Assembly (NCBI GenBank): GCA_002358835.1
Contig: DEPP01000106.1
Coordinates: 1-6,895, forward strand
DNA from: Bacteroidales bacterium UBA3389
Lineage (GTDB): Bacteria > Bacteroidota > Bacteroidia > Bacteroidales > P3
Reading direction: 5' to 3'
Length of the DNA: 6,895 bases
Below the pieces are notes generated by a model. It saw only the letters and a list, made by a program, of their open reading frames with translations, was not told the DNA's origin and ran no database searches. Shown piece by piece: positions 1 through 5,510 of the stretch. Each line of letters opens with the position of its first letter. The first letter of the stretch is position 1. The position numbers and the translations under genes were made by a program.

Positions 1-18
1 TAACACTCCCATCAGGCC

Positions 19-54
19 TTATGAAATCTATCCTTTTATGAAATCCAAACTTTT
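19..54. repeat. Two tandem 17-bp-period repeats left of the recombinase trio
   Basis: The sequence at 19-37 and the sequence at 36-54 match at 16 of 19 positions. Both begin TTATGAAATC and end CTTTT. A third, inverted relative lies at 90-109. Evenly spaced direct copies next to an inverted copy are typical of tyrosine recombinase binding sites (arm plus core sites), but that role is inferred from position only. Confidence 0.6.
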
Positions 55-106
55 AGTGTATAAACGCAGTAAATGCGCTGTGTTTTGTAACTGAAAGTTT
101 GGATTT
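41..106. repeat. 66-bp imperfect dyad, candidate recombination site or operator
   Basis: The outer arms 41-57 and 90-106 are inverted repeats matching at 16 of 17 positions; the outermost 13 bp (AAATCCAAACTTT and its complement) are perfect. A second inner pair about the same centre (73.5), AAACGCAG at 62-69 and CTGTGTTT at 78-85, matches at 7 of 8. The right outer arm overlaps the -35 box of the candidate promoter for the first recombinase, so a bound protein could repress it. The dyad lies upstream of the predicted transcription start, so it probably acts as DNA rather than RNA. It may mark the left end of the RIT-type element. No second copy was found in the window. Confidence 0.7.
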
Positions 107-119
107 TCTTTATTATAAT
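91..119 (+). promoter_or_regulatory. Candidate promoter of the recombinase operon
   Basis: CTGAAA at 91-96 (4 of 6 to the -35 consensus), a 17-base spacer and a perfect TATAAT at 114-119. A second TATAAT at 142-147 lacks a good -35 and would start transcription on top of the ribosome binding site at 154-159, so the upstream promoter is preferred. Confidence 0.5.
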
Positions 120-130
120 TCGCTATCGTT

Positions 131-159
131 TTTCCTGCAAGTATAATATAAGCAGGAGG
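131..159 (+). promoter_or_regulatory. Hairpin covering the RBS of the first recombinase
   Basis: TCCTGC at 133-138 is complementary to GCAGGA at 152-157, and two G-U pairs could extend the stem to 131-132 and 158-159. The right arm contains the AGGAGG ribosome binding site (154-159), which lies 9 bases before the ATG at 169. A transcript from the promoter ending at 119 would carry this 6-8 bp stem with its 13-base A/T-rich loop, which could hold down translation of the first recombinase. Confidence 0.4.
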
Positions 160-168
160 TTGATAGTT

Positions 169-1395
169 ATGAATATCAAAAAATTAGTTGAAACACAAGA
201 AATTCTCTGGCAAAGTATGCGAGAGACAGGCTATTGTCGTGAGTATATAATGGGGTATTCTCACGAACTGAGGTGGATTGAAGCCAATGCGGAAAAGTTT
301 GATGTATCCTCATATGAGGAACTATGCAAAATTCGACTTCAAAGCACGAAGCCGTATAAGATTTCTCACACCACTTCAATGTATGGCACTTTCAAACGAT
401 TTGAGGAGGATGGTGAGTTCCCCGACAGGAGAAGGCATCAGCCTCTTGTGAAAAAGGCCACCTACTACAGATTATCCCCATATTTCAAAAATATCATAGA
501 TCTGTATACTGAGTATGCACGAGATAATGTTCACTCCGAAAATACGATAATAAAGTGCAGATCTAAAGCTTCGTGCCTACTTTTTCATTTGCAGGAACTG
601 GGTTATAAAACGCTTGATAATGTTTTGGAAAAGGATGTGTTATCGTTTTTTGCATCTGAAGACGGAACAAACATAAGGAGCAGATCATACAAGCGTGACA
701 TCAGCATGGTTTTGAAATCGGAACTTGGCGAACTTAACGCACCGGCACGAGCAGTTGCTGAGATGCTCCCTGTTATCCCTAAAAAGCATACAAATATACA
801 ATTTCTAACAGAAGATGAGTCAAATGCAATTCATAATATGTTATCAGCCAAAGACTGCCCTTTGCTGAGAAGAGATAAGGCAATCGGTTTGCTTTTGTTT
901 TTTACAGGAATACGAGCTGGTGATATTGCTGATTTACGACTAAATGAAATTGACTGGCAAAATGATTTAATTGTCCGTCGGCAACAGAAAACCGGAAACT
1001 CACTTGACTTACCTTTAATTGCAGTTGTTGGAAACGCCATATATGATTACATTTCAAATGATCGACCAAACGTTAAAGATGATCACGTGTTCCTGTGGAA
1101 CAGTCCTCCATATGCAGAGCTTGGCTCAGATGCTATCTGGCAAATTTGCGAAAAAATATACTCAGCTGCAGGGGTGCGCCGTTCTCCCGGCGAGCGACGG
1201 GGTTCTCATATCTTTAGACATCACCTTGCAACGCACCTTGCAGGAAAAGGGTTTGCGCAACCTGTTATAAGCAACACCCTCGGACATAGCGAACCCCAAA
1301 CTCTATCATACTACCTTTCGGCAGATATGGTTCACTTGCGGGAATTGGCACTGAGCATTGAGCAATTTCCTTTGGGTAAGGAGGTGTTCAAATAA
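169..1395 (+). CDS. Tyrosine recombinase, first of trio (RitA-like)
   Basis: A site-specific recombinase of the phage integrase/tyrosine recombinase family, expected to cut and rejoin DNA through a covalent phosphotyrosine link. The protein is 408 aa from the ATG at 169. A TTG at 160 in the same frame abuts the AGGAGG and is too close to serve as a start. Numbered from the ATG, the catalytic set is complete: Arg249 (in TGIRAGD), Lys274, His347 and Arg350 (HIFR), His373 (LGHSE) and probable nucleophile Tyr382, nine residues after His373 as in XerD. Roughly the first 105 residues form an extra N-terminal region ahead of the SAM-like core-binding part (about 105-200). It is longer than XerC/XerD (about 300 aa), as is usual for the first member of a recombinase trio. 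Its stop overlaps the next start by one base (TAATG), implying translational coupling. The family call is firm; the RitA assignment rests on context. Confidence 0.93.
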   Translation: MNIKKLVETQEILWQSMRETGYCREYIMGYSHELRWIEANAEKFDVSSYEELCKIRLQSTKPYKISHTTSMYGTFKRFEEDGEFPDRRRHQPLVKKATYYRLSPYFKNIIDLYTEYARDNVHSENTIIKCRSKASCLLFHLQELGYKTLDNVLEKDVLSFFASEDGTNIRSRSYKRDISMVLKSELGELNAPARAVAEMLPVIPKKHTNIQFLTEDESNAIHNMLSAKDCPLLRRDKAIGLLLFFTGIRAGDIADLRLNEIDWQNDLIVRRQQKTGNSLDLPLIAVVGNAIYDYISNDRPNVKDDHVFLWNSPPYAELGSDAIWQICEKIYSAAGVRRSPGERRGSHIFRHHLATHLAGKGFAQPVISNTLGHSEPQTLSYYLSADMVHLRELALSIEQFPLGKEVFK

Positions 1396-2363
1396 TGAGC
1401 GAATTCCACTCGGCTTTCTCAGACTTAATTGAGCAATTTATAGCATACAGAATAGCATCGGGAACATGGAATACTATAAACTATGAGTATTACATTAAGA
1501 GATTTGATACATTTTGCGCAGAGAAATATCCAGATATGCCATTATCTCAGGTGATGATTGATGACTGGTGCTCCTGTCATCCAAATGAAATGAACCGTTC
1601 TCGCAACACAAGAATACGGGTTGTAACGGCTTTTATAAAATATCTCAGAAAAAGAAATTTAGCTGAGGTCGAGCCCCCGCAATTGTTCGCAAGTGAGCCA
1701 CACACGTATATTCCTCATTCTTTCAAAGAGGAAGAATTGCGGCGCTTTTTCTATGAATGCGATCACATTCAGCCCAAAACAAAGAGATTGGAATCCATAC
1801 TTCCAAAGTACATATGTCCTGTCCTTTTTCGCTTGTTGTATAGTAGTGGAATTCGTACCACAGAGGCACGTCAACTGGCTCGAAAAAATGTGGATCTTAC
1901 ACACGGAATATTGGATATCCAACGCTCAAAAGGATATGATCAACATTACGTTGCGTTGCATCCAAGCCTTACTGCCCTTTTACAACAGTATGATAATTTT
2001 ATTGATAAAATCCAGCCAAACAGAGAATATTTCTTTCAAGCGGTTAGCGGAAAATGTTTTGAACACGGTTGGCTTGAGACATGGTTTCGTACCATTTGGA
2101 AAAAAGCCAATCCTGACATTGATAATGTTACTGCCTATCAGCTCCGTCATCACTACGCAACAACCAATATCAACAGTTGGGATACGGATAGCTTTGAATT
2201 TAGCGACAAGTTGTTGTACCTTGCGAAGTCAATGGGACACCGCTGGACTCACTCAACACTTCATTACTATTCTATTGTTCCACGGCTTGCAGACACAATT
2301 AAAGATGCATCAGAAAACGGATTTAACGATATAATAACGGAGGTTTCTTATGAAGAAGAATAA
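1395..2363 (+). CDS. Tyrosine recombinase, second of trio (RitB-like)
   Basis: A 322-aa tyrosine recombinase. The start is set by AAGGAGGTG at 1378-1386, eight bases before an ATG that overlaps the upstream stop codon. The N-terminal core-binding domain spans about 8-95 and the catalytic domain about 110-305. Visible active-site residues are Arg154 (SSGIRTTE), Lys179 (RSKG), Arg251, His282 (MGHRW) and Tyr291, nine residues after His282. The usual HxxR box reads YQLR, so the histidine is replaced by Tyr248; other family members tolerate variation here, so activity is not excluded. The final 14 bases overlap the third recombinase. The three proteins are clearly different from each other, so they are likely to work as a mixed complex rather than being recent duplicates (inference). 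Confidence 0.92.
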   Translation: MSEFHSAFSDLIEQFIAYRIASGTWNTINYEYYIKRFDTFCAEKYPDMPLSQVMIDDWCSCHPNEMNRSRNTRIRVVTAFIKYLRKRNLAEVEPPQLFASEPHTYIPHSFKEEELRRFFYECDHIQPKTKRLESILPKYICPVLFRLLYSSGIRTTEARQLARKNVDLTHGILDIQRSKGYDQHYVALHPSLTALLQQYDNFIDKIQPNREYFFQAVSGKCFEHGWLETWFRTIWKKANPDIDNVTAYQLRHHYATTNINSWDTDSFEFSDKLLYLAKSMGHRWTHSTLHYYSIVPRLADTIKDASENGFNDIITEVSYEEE

Positions 2364-3387
2364 CAAAAATGCGGCAAAAATATCACGGTATATGTCCGAG
2401 TTTTTATATGACTACGCACCGAATTTCCTTACATATAGCGAACATACAATAAGATCCTATAAGGAAGCGCTTTCTCTGTATGTGACCTACCTCGAAAGCA
2501 TTGGTATTACACCTAACTCTCTTGATATTTTCCATTTTAACAAGGAGCATATTGAAGGATGGATGAAGTGGTTATCGAACACAAGAAATTGCTGCCCAGA
2601 TACCTGCAATGTCAGACTCGGCTCGTTGCGCGTGTTTCTACAGTTTCTCAGTAATAAAGATATCGCATATTTGTACTTATATCAGGAATCTAAGCTTGTG
2701 AAGAGGAAGAAGTGTTTTAAGAAAAAGGTCGAAGGATTAACCCGAAATGCCGTAACTGCTATCTTAAACGAAGCAGATCTTTCAACCAAGACCGGTCGCA
2801 GAGATTACACACTTCTAATGATGATGTACGGCACAGCCGCAAGAATTGGAGAGATATTGGGGATAAAGATTAGACACCTTAATTTGGACTGCTCAAAGCC
2901 ATTTGTGTACCTGCATGGCAAAGGCGGAAAACGAAGAACAGCCTATCTTCTGCCCAGAGCCGTGACTAATATTAAGGGATTTATACGTGAAAATCACGGA
3001 GAAAACCCAAACCCAGATGACTACTTGTTTTATTCCCGTGTTGGTGGAAATAAAGGTATGCTGACAGAACCTGCAATTGATAAGAGAATCAAGAAGTACG
3101 CCGTAGCAGCACACGAAAAATGCAGTGAGGTGCCTGTTGATACCCACGCTCACCAATTCCGTCATGCAAAAGCATCACACTGGCTTGAAGACGGAATCAA
3201 TGTTGTGCAGATCAGTTTTTTGCTCGGTCATGAGAACCTTAATACAACGATGAAATACCTTGATATTACCACCGAAGAAAAGGTCAAGGCTCTTGCAACG
3301 CTTGAAACTGAGGAAGAACACAATACCCCGAAAAAATGGAGAAACAACGAGTCAAGTCTTACTTCTTTTCTTGGTTTCGCCAGATAA
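2350..3387 (+). CDS. Tyrosine recombinase, third of trio (RitC-like)
   Basis: A 345-aa tyrosine recombinase and the most XerC/XerD-like of the three. GGAGG at 2339-2343 precedes the ATG by six bases, and the start lies inside the end of the second recombinase gene. An N-terminal SAM-like core-binding domain (about 10-110) is followed by a lysine-rich linker (about 115-127) and the catalytic domain. The full catalytic set is present: Arg165 (AARIGE), Lys191 (HGKGGK), His268 and Arg271 (HQFR), His294 (LGHEN) and Tyr303, nine residues after His294. A hydrophilic tail of some 30 residues follows the catalytic domain. The gene ends just before a strong terminator, so it closes the operon. There is no sign of truncation or frameshift in any of the three genes, suggesting an intact and possibly active element. 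Confidence 0.93.
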   Translation: MKKNNKNAAKISRYMSEFLYDYAPNFLTYSEHTIRSYKEALSLYVTYLESIGITPNSLDIFHFNKEHIEGWMKWLSNTRNCCPDTCNVRLGSLRVFLQFLSNKDIAYLYLYQESKLVKRKKCFKKKVEGLTRNAVTAILNEADLSTKTGRRDYTLLMMMYGTAARIGEILGIKIRHLNLDCSKPFVYLHGKGGKRRTAYLLPRAVTNIKGFIRENHGENPNPDDYLFYSRVGGNKGMLTEPAIDKRIKKYAVAAHEKCSEVPVDTHAHQFRHAKASHWLEDGINVVQISFLLGHENLNTTMKYLDITTEEKVKALATLETEEEHNTPKKWRNNESSLTSFLGFAR

Positions 3388-3394
3388 AATGATA

Positions 3395-3431
3395 GGCACC
3401 GCGCCAAAATGACGCGGCGCCTTCTTTCTTT
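3395..3431 (+). terminator. Intrinsic terminator of the recombinase operon
   Basis: GGCACCGCG at 3395-3403 pairs with CGCGGCGCC at 3413-3421 (8 of 9) around a 9-base loop, followed by a T-rich run (TTCTTTCTTT). It sits between convergent genes. Read from the minus strand the stem is not followed by a clear T run, so it mainly serves the plus-strand operon. Confidence 0.85.
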
Positions 3432-3433
3432 AT

Positions 3434-3646
3434 TTATTCTTTATTTCCGTGTAGCACCCACTCGGCATCATAGCCGAACTCCATTGCAATGACCTTTGCG
3501 AGCATTGGAGAAAGTGTGGTGATTTTATTGCTCTCGCCCGTCAGCGTGTATACATAGTTTTCGGAAACTCCAACCCGTTTCGCAAACTCACGCTTGGAGA
3601 TCTTCTGTTCGTCAATAATTTGATTTAACCTATTTGCCAGTGACAT
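3434..3646 (-). CDS. Small XRE-family helix-turn-helix protein
   Basis: A 70-aa cytoplasmic DNA-binding protein consisting of little more than one XRE/Cro-type helix-turn-helix domain. The recognition region is about residues 17-40 (SKREFAKRVGVSENYVYTL), and the C-terminal part (FGYDAEWVLHG) resembles that of short phage-type repressors. The start at 3646 is chosen because GAGGAGG (3653-3659) lies six bases upstream; a longer in-frame start at 3700 would lie well inside the preceding gene. Its first 17 bases overlap the end of the LuxR-type gene, so the two are co-transcribed and probably translationally coupled. Likely roles are co-regulation of the divergent genes or autoregulation of the pair. 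The target DNA is not known; the symmetric elements in 4752-5126 are the natural candidates (inference). Confidence 0.85.
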   Translation of the reverse strand: MSLANRLNQIIDEQKISKREFAKRVGVSENYVYTLTGESNKITTLSPMLAKVIAMEFGYDAEWVLHGNKE

Positions 3647-4751
3647 TGTTTGCCTCCTCAAACGCAGCTTGTACGGATTTAATATGCTTATGTATTTCAA
3701 GCAGTTCCTTACGGGATGCTACTCCCAACTTCCCGTAAAGGTTTCGATTATGATATTTCAAGGTAGTTTCCTTAATACTCATATTCGCCATAATCTCCTT
3801 GGTGGTAACTCTGGCAATATACGCATCATAGATATCCCGTTCTGTTGGTGTCAGCGTTTTCAGTCCCATCATAAAGACTTCTATGCGCTCAGGTGCAACG
3901 GCTTCATCCACTACCGGCTTTTCAAGCATCACATCCGGTGTAGAAACTTCGCCATCAGAATAGCTTTGTACCGACTCGACCCGCTTGACGATTTTCTTCA
4001 TCCGTTGGTATTCGTTCATTACAAGGTGAATACCGAGCAAGAACAGCTCGCTGATGATATATGAAATAGACAGCATTTCAAATTCAATGCTCGTCATCTG
4101 CTCGATGAACCAAACACCAATATTTACAAATACCGCAATTGCAAGGATAACTGCGTGGGCTGTAGTATCGATGGTTTTCTTGACCTGTGCGCGGATAATG
4201 ATCGTAACCATAGCGGCAAAGTAGCCGAGCAGATAAACAAGGTATAACGGATGCAACGGCCCGTACACCTTTACAAGCGTAGATACACCGTTCACCACCG
4301 CAAAGGAAACCTCTTTGTAGTAGATCGGCAGAATGCCTGGACTTGCGGTAATAAGGAACACGATAATCGATAACGCTCCCAAAGCACCGTGCAACCATTT
4401 GGGATGCTTCGTGCCGGTGACGTTCAATATGATCATCAACATCGACAACGGCAAAAACACCGAGCCGAGATATGCCACACGGTTTGCCCACAGTGCCATC
4501 TCTAAACAAGTGGACATTGCCAGAAAGGTATATCCAACGTTTACTACAAGCACCGATGAGAATAGCATAACAAGCCATGCTTTATTCTTGCGTACCAACC
4601 GGCAACAGCCAATCAGAAGCAACAAAGATAGCACGGCGGCAGCTCCGTAGATGATCGTCAGACTTGCACTTTTTGCTCCGACAGTGTTACAACCCGACAA
4701 ACTCAGTATTAAAAATAGCAAGATAGGTGTACTTGCAAATAGTTTCTTCAT
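3630..4751 (-). CDS. Membrane-bound LuxR-type regulator with 7TM sensor region
   Basis: A 373-aa one-component regulator. The start at 4751 follows GGAGGAGAG (4756-4764) and gives a typical hydrophobic N-terminus; an in-frame GTG at 4829 would add 26 charged residues and is unlikely. Residues 7-20 are a hydrophobic signal, ending in a lipobox-like LSGC (Cys21). About seven transmembrane segments follow (near 31-50, 59-78, 94-111, 121-136, 167-187, 197-217 and 224-245), resembling the 7TM N-terminal sensor found on some histidine kinases. A charged linker (about 247-295) leads to a C-terminal LuxR/GerE helix-turn-helix (about 298-358; LTPTERDIYDAY, TTKEIMANMSIKETTLKYH, KLGVASRKEL). There is no kinase or receiver domain, so signal sensing and DNA binding appear to be on one membrane protein. 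It is transcribed away from the zinc-ribbon and surface-protein genes, which are its likely targets. The ligand is unknown. Whether Cys21 is lipidated is uncertain. Confidence 0.88.
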   Translation of the reverse strand: MKKLFASTPILLFLILSLSGCNTVGAKSASLTIIYGAAAVLSLLLLIGCCRLVRKNKAWLVMLFSSVLVVNVGYTFLAMSTCLEMALWANRVAYLGSVFLPLSMLMIILNVTGTKHPKWLHGALGALSIIVFLITASPGILPIYYKEVSFAVVNGVSTLVKVYGPLHPLYLVYLLGYFAAMVTIIIRAQVKKTIDTTAHAVILAIAVFVNIGVWFIEQMTSIEFEMLSISYIISELFLLGIHLVMNEYQRMKKIVKRVESVQSYSDGEVSTPDVMLEKPVVDEAVAPERIEVFMMGLKTLTPTERDIYDAYIARVTTKEIMANMSIKETTLKYHNRNLYGKLGVASRKELLEIHKHIKSVQAAFEEANNVTGK

Positions 4752-4772
4752 TTCGCTCTCCTCCGACCGTGA

Positions 4773-4826
4773 TTTTTTCAAAAAAGGCGGTCTAACTCGA
4801 AAATTCCTATACTTTTTTTGAAAAAA
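4773..4826. repeat. Pair of A/T-tract palindromes upstream of the LuxR-type gene
   Basis: TTTTTT-C-AAAAAA at 4773-4785 and TTTTTT-G-AAAAAA at 4814-4826 are both 13-bp palindromes. Their centres are 41 bp apart, close to four helical turns. Phased A-tracts of this kind can bend DNA or form paired operator sites. Both lie between the inverted-repeat cluster and the start of the LuxR-type gene. Confidence 0.55.
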
Positions 4827-4870
4827 CACCCTTTCCCATACTTTTAGTATGGGGACAAACGGTATAGGAA
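4804..4870. repeat. Nested inverted repeats in the divergent region
   Basis: TTCCTATAC at 4804-4812 and GTATAGGAA at 4862-4870 form an outer 9-bp perfect inverted repeat. Inside it, CCCATAC at 4835-4841 and GTATGGG at 4847-4853 form a 7-bp perfect dyad with a 5-base gap. The TAGGAA core recurs at 4952-4957 and, inverted, at 4964-4969. Possible operators for the LuxR-type or XRE protein. Confidence 0.5.
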
Positions 4871-4880
4871 CTCTTATAAT
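4852..4880 (+). promoter_or_regulatory. Candidate rightward promoter for the zinc-ribbon operon
   Basis: GGGACA at 4852-4857 (4 of 6), a 17-base spacer and a perfect TATAAT at 4875-4880. The -10 lies inside the palindrome TTATAATTATAA (4874-4885), which also presents TATAAT on the minus strand, though without a good minus-strand -35. The spacer contains the right arm of the 9-bp inverted repeat at 4862-4870. Transcription from here would give a leader of about 240 bases containing the hairpins at 4887-5015. Confidence 0.35.
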
Positions 4881-4886
4881 TATAAT

Positions 4887-4917
4887 GCAAGAGTATAAAA
4901 GGAAGGTATAGTCTTGC
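4887..4917 (+). other. First leader hairpin or operator dyad
   Basis: The 11-base arms at 4887-4897 (GCAAGAGTATA) and 4907-4917 (TATAGTCTTGC) are inverted repeats with one mismatch around a 9-base purine-rich loop. It begins at about the expected start point of the candidate promoter, so it could be either an operator or the 5' stem of the transcript. Confidence 0.4.
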
Positions 4918-4931
4918 CTTTCTCGTAAAGT

Positions 4932-4976
4932 TAAAGGGGTACCCCTTTAGTTAGGAACTAACATTCCTAACTAAAG
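4932..4976 (+). other. Overlapping palindromes with mutually exclusive stems
   Basis: Positions 4932-4949 are an 18-bp perfect palindrome centred on GGGGTACCCC. Its right end is also the left arm of a second perfect stem, CTTTAGTTAGGAA (4945-4957) with TTCCTAACTAAAG (4964-4976) around a 6-base loop. In RNA the CTTTA at 4945-4949 can pair with either the upstream or the downstream TAAAG, so the two folds compete, as in attenuators. As DNA it could equally be a tandem operator. No known riboswitch consensus was recognised. Confidence 0.5.
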
Positions 4977-4977
4977 A

Positions 4978-5030
4978 ACTCTGTGGGCGTGTCAACGAAA
5001 CACAGAGTCCGCCCCGACCATTTTTATATT
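4978..5030 (+). other. Hairpin followed by T-rich stretch, possible attenuator
   Basis: ACTCTGTG at 4978-4985 and CACAGAGT at 5001-5008 form an 8-bp perfect stem. An alternative stem pairs GGGCG at 4985-4989 with CGCCC at 5010-5014 and lies six bases before the T run starting at 5021. The second fold resembles a weak intrinsic terminator and excludes the innermost base pair of the first. This suggests premature termination before the zinc-ribbon genes, but the stem is short and the spacing is not ideal. Confidence 0.35.
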
Positions 5031-5043
5031 ATATCACAAAGTG

Positions 5044-5073
5044 TTGAAATTTTCAATAGTGGACGAATAGACT
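5044..5073 (+). promoter_or_regulatory. Alternative promoter nearer the zinc-ribbon genes
   Basis: TTGAAA at 5044-5049 (5 of 6), an 18-base spacer and TAGACT at 5068-5073 (4 of 6). The -35 forms half of a 13-bp palindrome, TTGAAA-T-TTTCAA (5044-5056). If used, the transcript would start near 5080 and lack the upstream hairpins. Between 5074 and the start at 5127 there is only an imperfect dyad (5088-5094 with 5100-5106) and the ribosome binding site. Confidence 0.3.
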
Positions 5074-5126
5074 TCGGAAATTTGTCAGAGTTCACTCATT
5101 GAGCTCACGAAAGGAGGATAGGCCTT

Positions 5127-5510
5127 GTGAATAAGGAAAAAACGATTGCTACCTACAAGATCGTTGCCGATGCAGGCGGGAACATCTACAAGTTCTACTG
5201 CGATCTGTCCGGTGCTCTTGTCTGCACCACAAAGCCGTACAAAGCCGACACACCCGAAGAAGAATTACAGCTTGCTTGGGAAAACGAAGGCAAACAGCAT
5301 TTTAATTCCTGTCATAACTGTGGCAAGCAGGTTTCTAATGCGATGTTTAACGTCGAAGTTTTGGAATGTGTTGAGTGTGCTCCCATAGAAGCTGAGGCAA
5401 GGTTCTGCAAAAACTGCGGTGCAAAAATCGAAGATCCGAACAAGCTCTGTCCTGCTTGTGGCAAACCTCTTGTGTATTACGGAAAGGAGATTCGATATGA
5501 GCCCGACTGA
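5127..5510 (+). CDS. Cysteine-rich zinc-ribbon protein, 127 aa
   Basis: Function not recognised. The GTG start is supported by AAGGAGGA at 5111-5118, eight bases upstream. The N-terminal 58 residues look like a small alpha/beta domain with two lone cysteines (Cys25, Cys33). The C-terminal half has four CxxC knuckles: 62/65 and 81/84 as one probable zinc site, 94/97 and 108/111 as a second (FCKNCGAKI, LCPACGKPL), which is the typical zinc-ribbon pattern. No signal peptide or membrane segment is visible, so it is probably cytoplasmic. It is the first gene of a rightward group reading away from the LuxR-type regulator, and its end overlaps the second zinc-ribbon gene by 14 bases. Zinc ribbons often mediate protein or nucleic-acid contacts; which applies here cannot be told from sequence. 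Confidence 0.85.
   Translation: MNKEKTIATYKIVADAGGNIYKFYCDLSGALVCTTKPYKADTPEEELQLAWENEGKQHFNSCHNCGKQVSNAMFNVEVLECVECAPIEAEARFCKNCGAKIEDPNKLCPACGKPLVYYGKEIRYEPD

Larger units (their letters stand above)
19..3431 (+). mobile_element. RIT-type (recombinase in trio) element, right end unresolved
   Basis: Three non-identical tyrosine recombinases of 408, 322 and 345 aa are transcribed together with overlapping ends and nothing else between them. This order and these sizes match what is known of RIT elements, in which three adjacent recombinases are the only genes. The left limit given here is the first of the short repeats next to the 66-bp dyad. The right limit is set at the terminator for convenience only. 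No right-end copy of the left dyad and no target-site duplication was identified, so the true borders are not established. The alternative Tn554-type set (TnpA, TnpB, TnpC) is less likely, because all three proteins here are complete recombinases of modest size. Confidence 0.7.

Noticed and set aside
1693..2334. 213-codon plus-strand reading frame overlapping the second recombinase.
   Set aside because: It lies in another frame inside a clear tyrosine recombinase with catalytic motifs, and has no recognisable domain.
1..3431. Tn554-type transposon (TnpA, TnpB, TnpC).
   Set aside because: Tn554 TnpC is a small non-recombinase protein and TnpB is about 630 aa; here all three products are tyrosine recombinases of 322-408 aa.
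4084..4578. 164-codon minus-strand reading frame within the LuxR-type gene.
   Set aside because: Alternative frame of the transmembrane region; no ribosome binding site or domain, and the LuxR frame is well supported.
4752..4829. N-terminal extension of the LuxR-type protein to the GTG at 4829.
   Set aside because: It would add 26 charged residues before a signal-like segment, while GGAGGAGAG directly precedes the ATG at 4751.
4804..4870. Invertible promoter (phase switch) bounded by the 9-bp inverted repeat, acted on by the nearby recombinases.
   Set aside because: The arms are short, the segment is only 49 bp, no promoter is contained in it, and it has no similarity to the dyad at 41-106. 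Sequencing reads showing both orientations would be needed.
4860..4873. Eleven bases (GTATAGGAACT) identical to part of a yeast FRT half-site.
   Set aside because: The partner arm at 4804-4812 matches only nine bases, the gap is 49 bp rather than 8 bp, and the core does not match. Most likely chance, not an engineered scar or Flp site.
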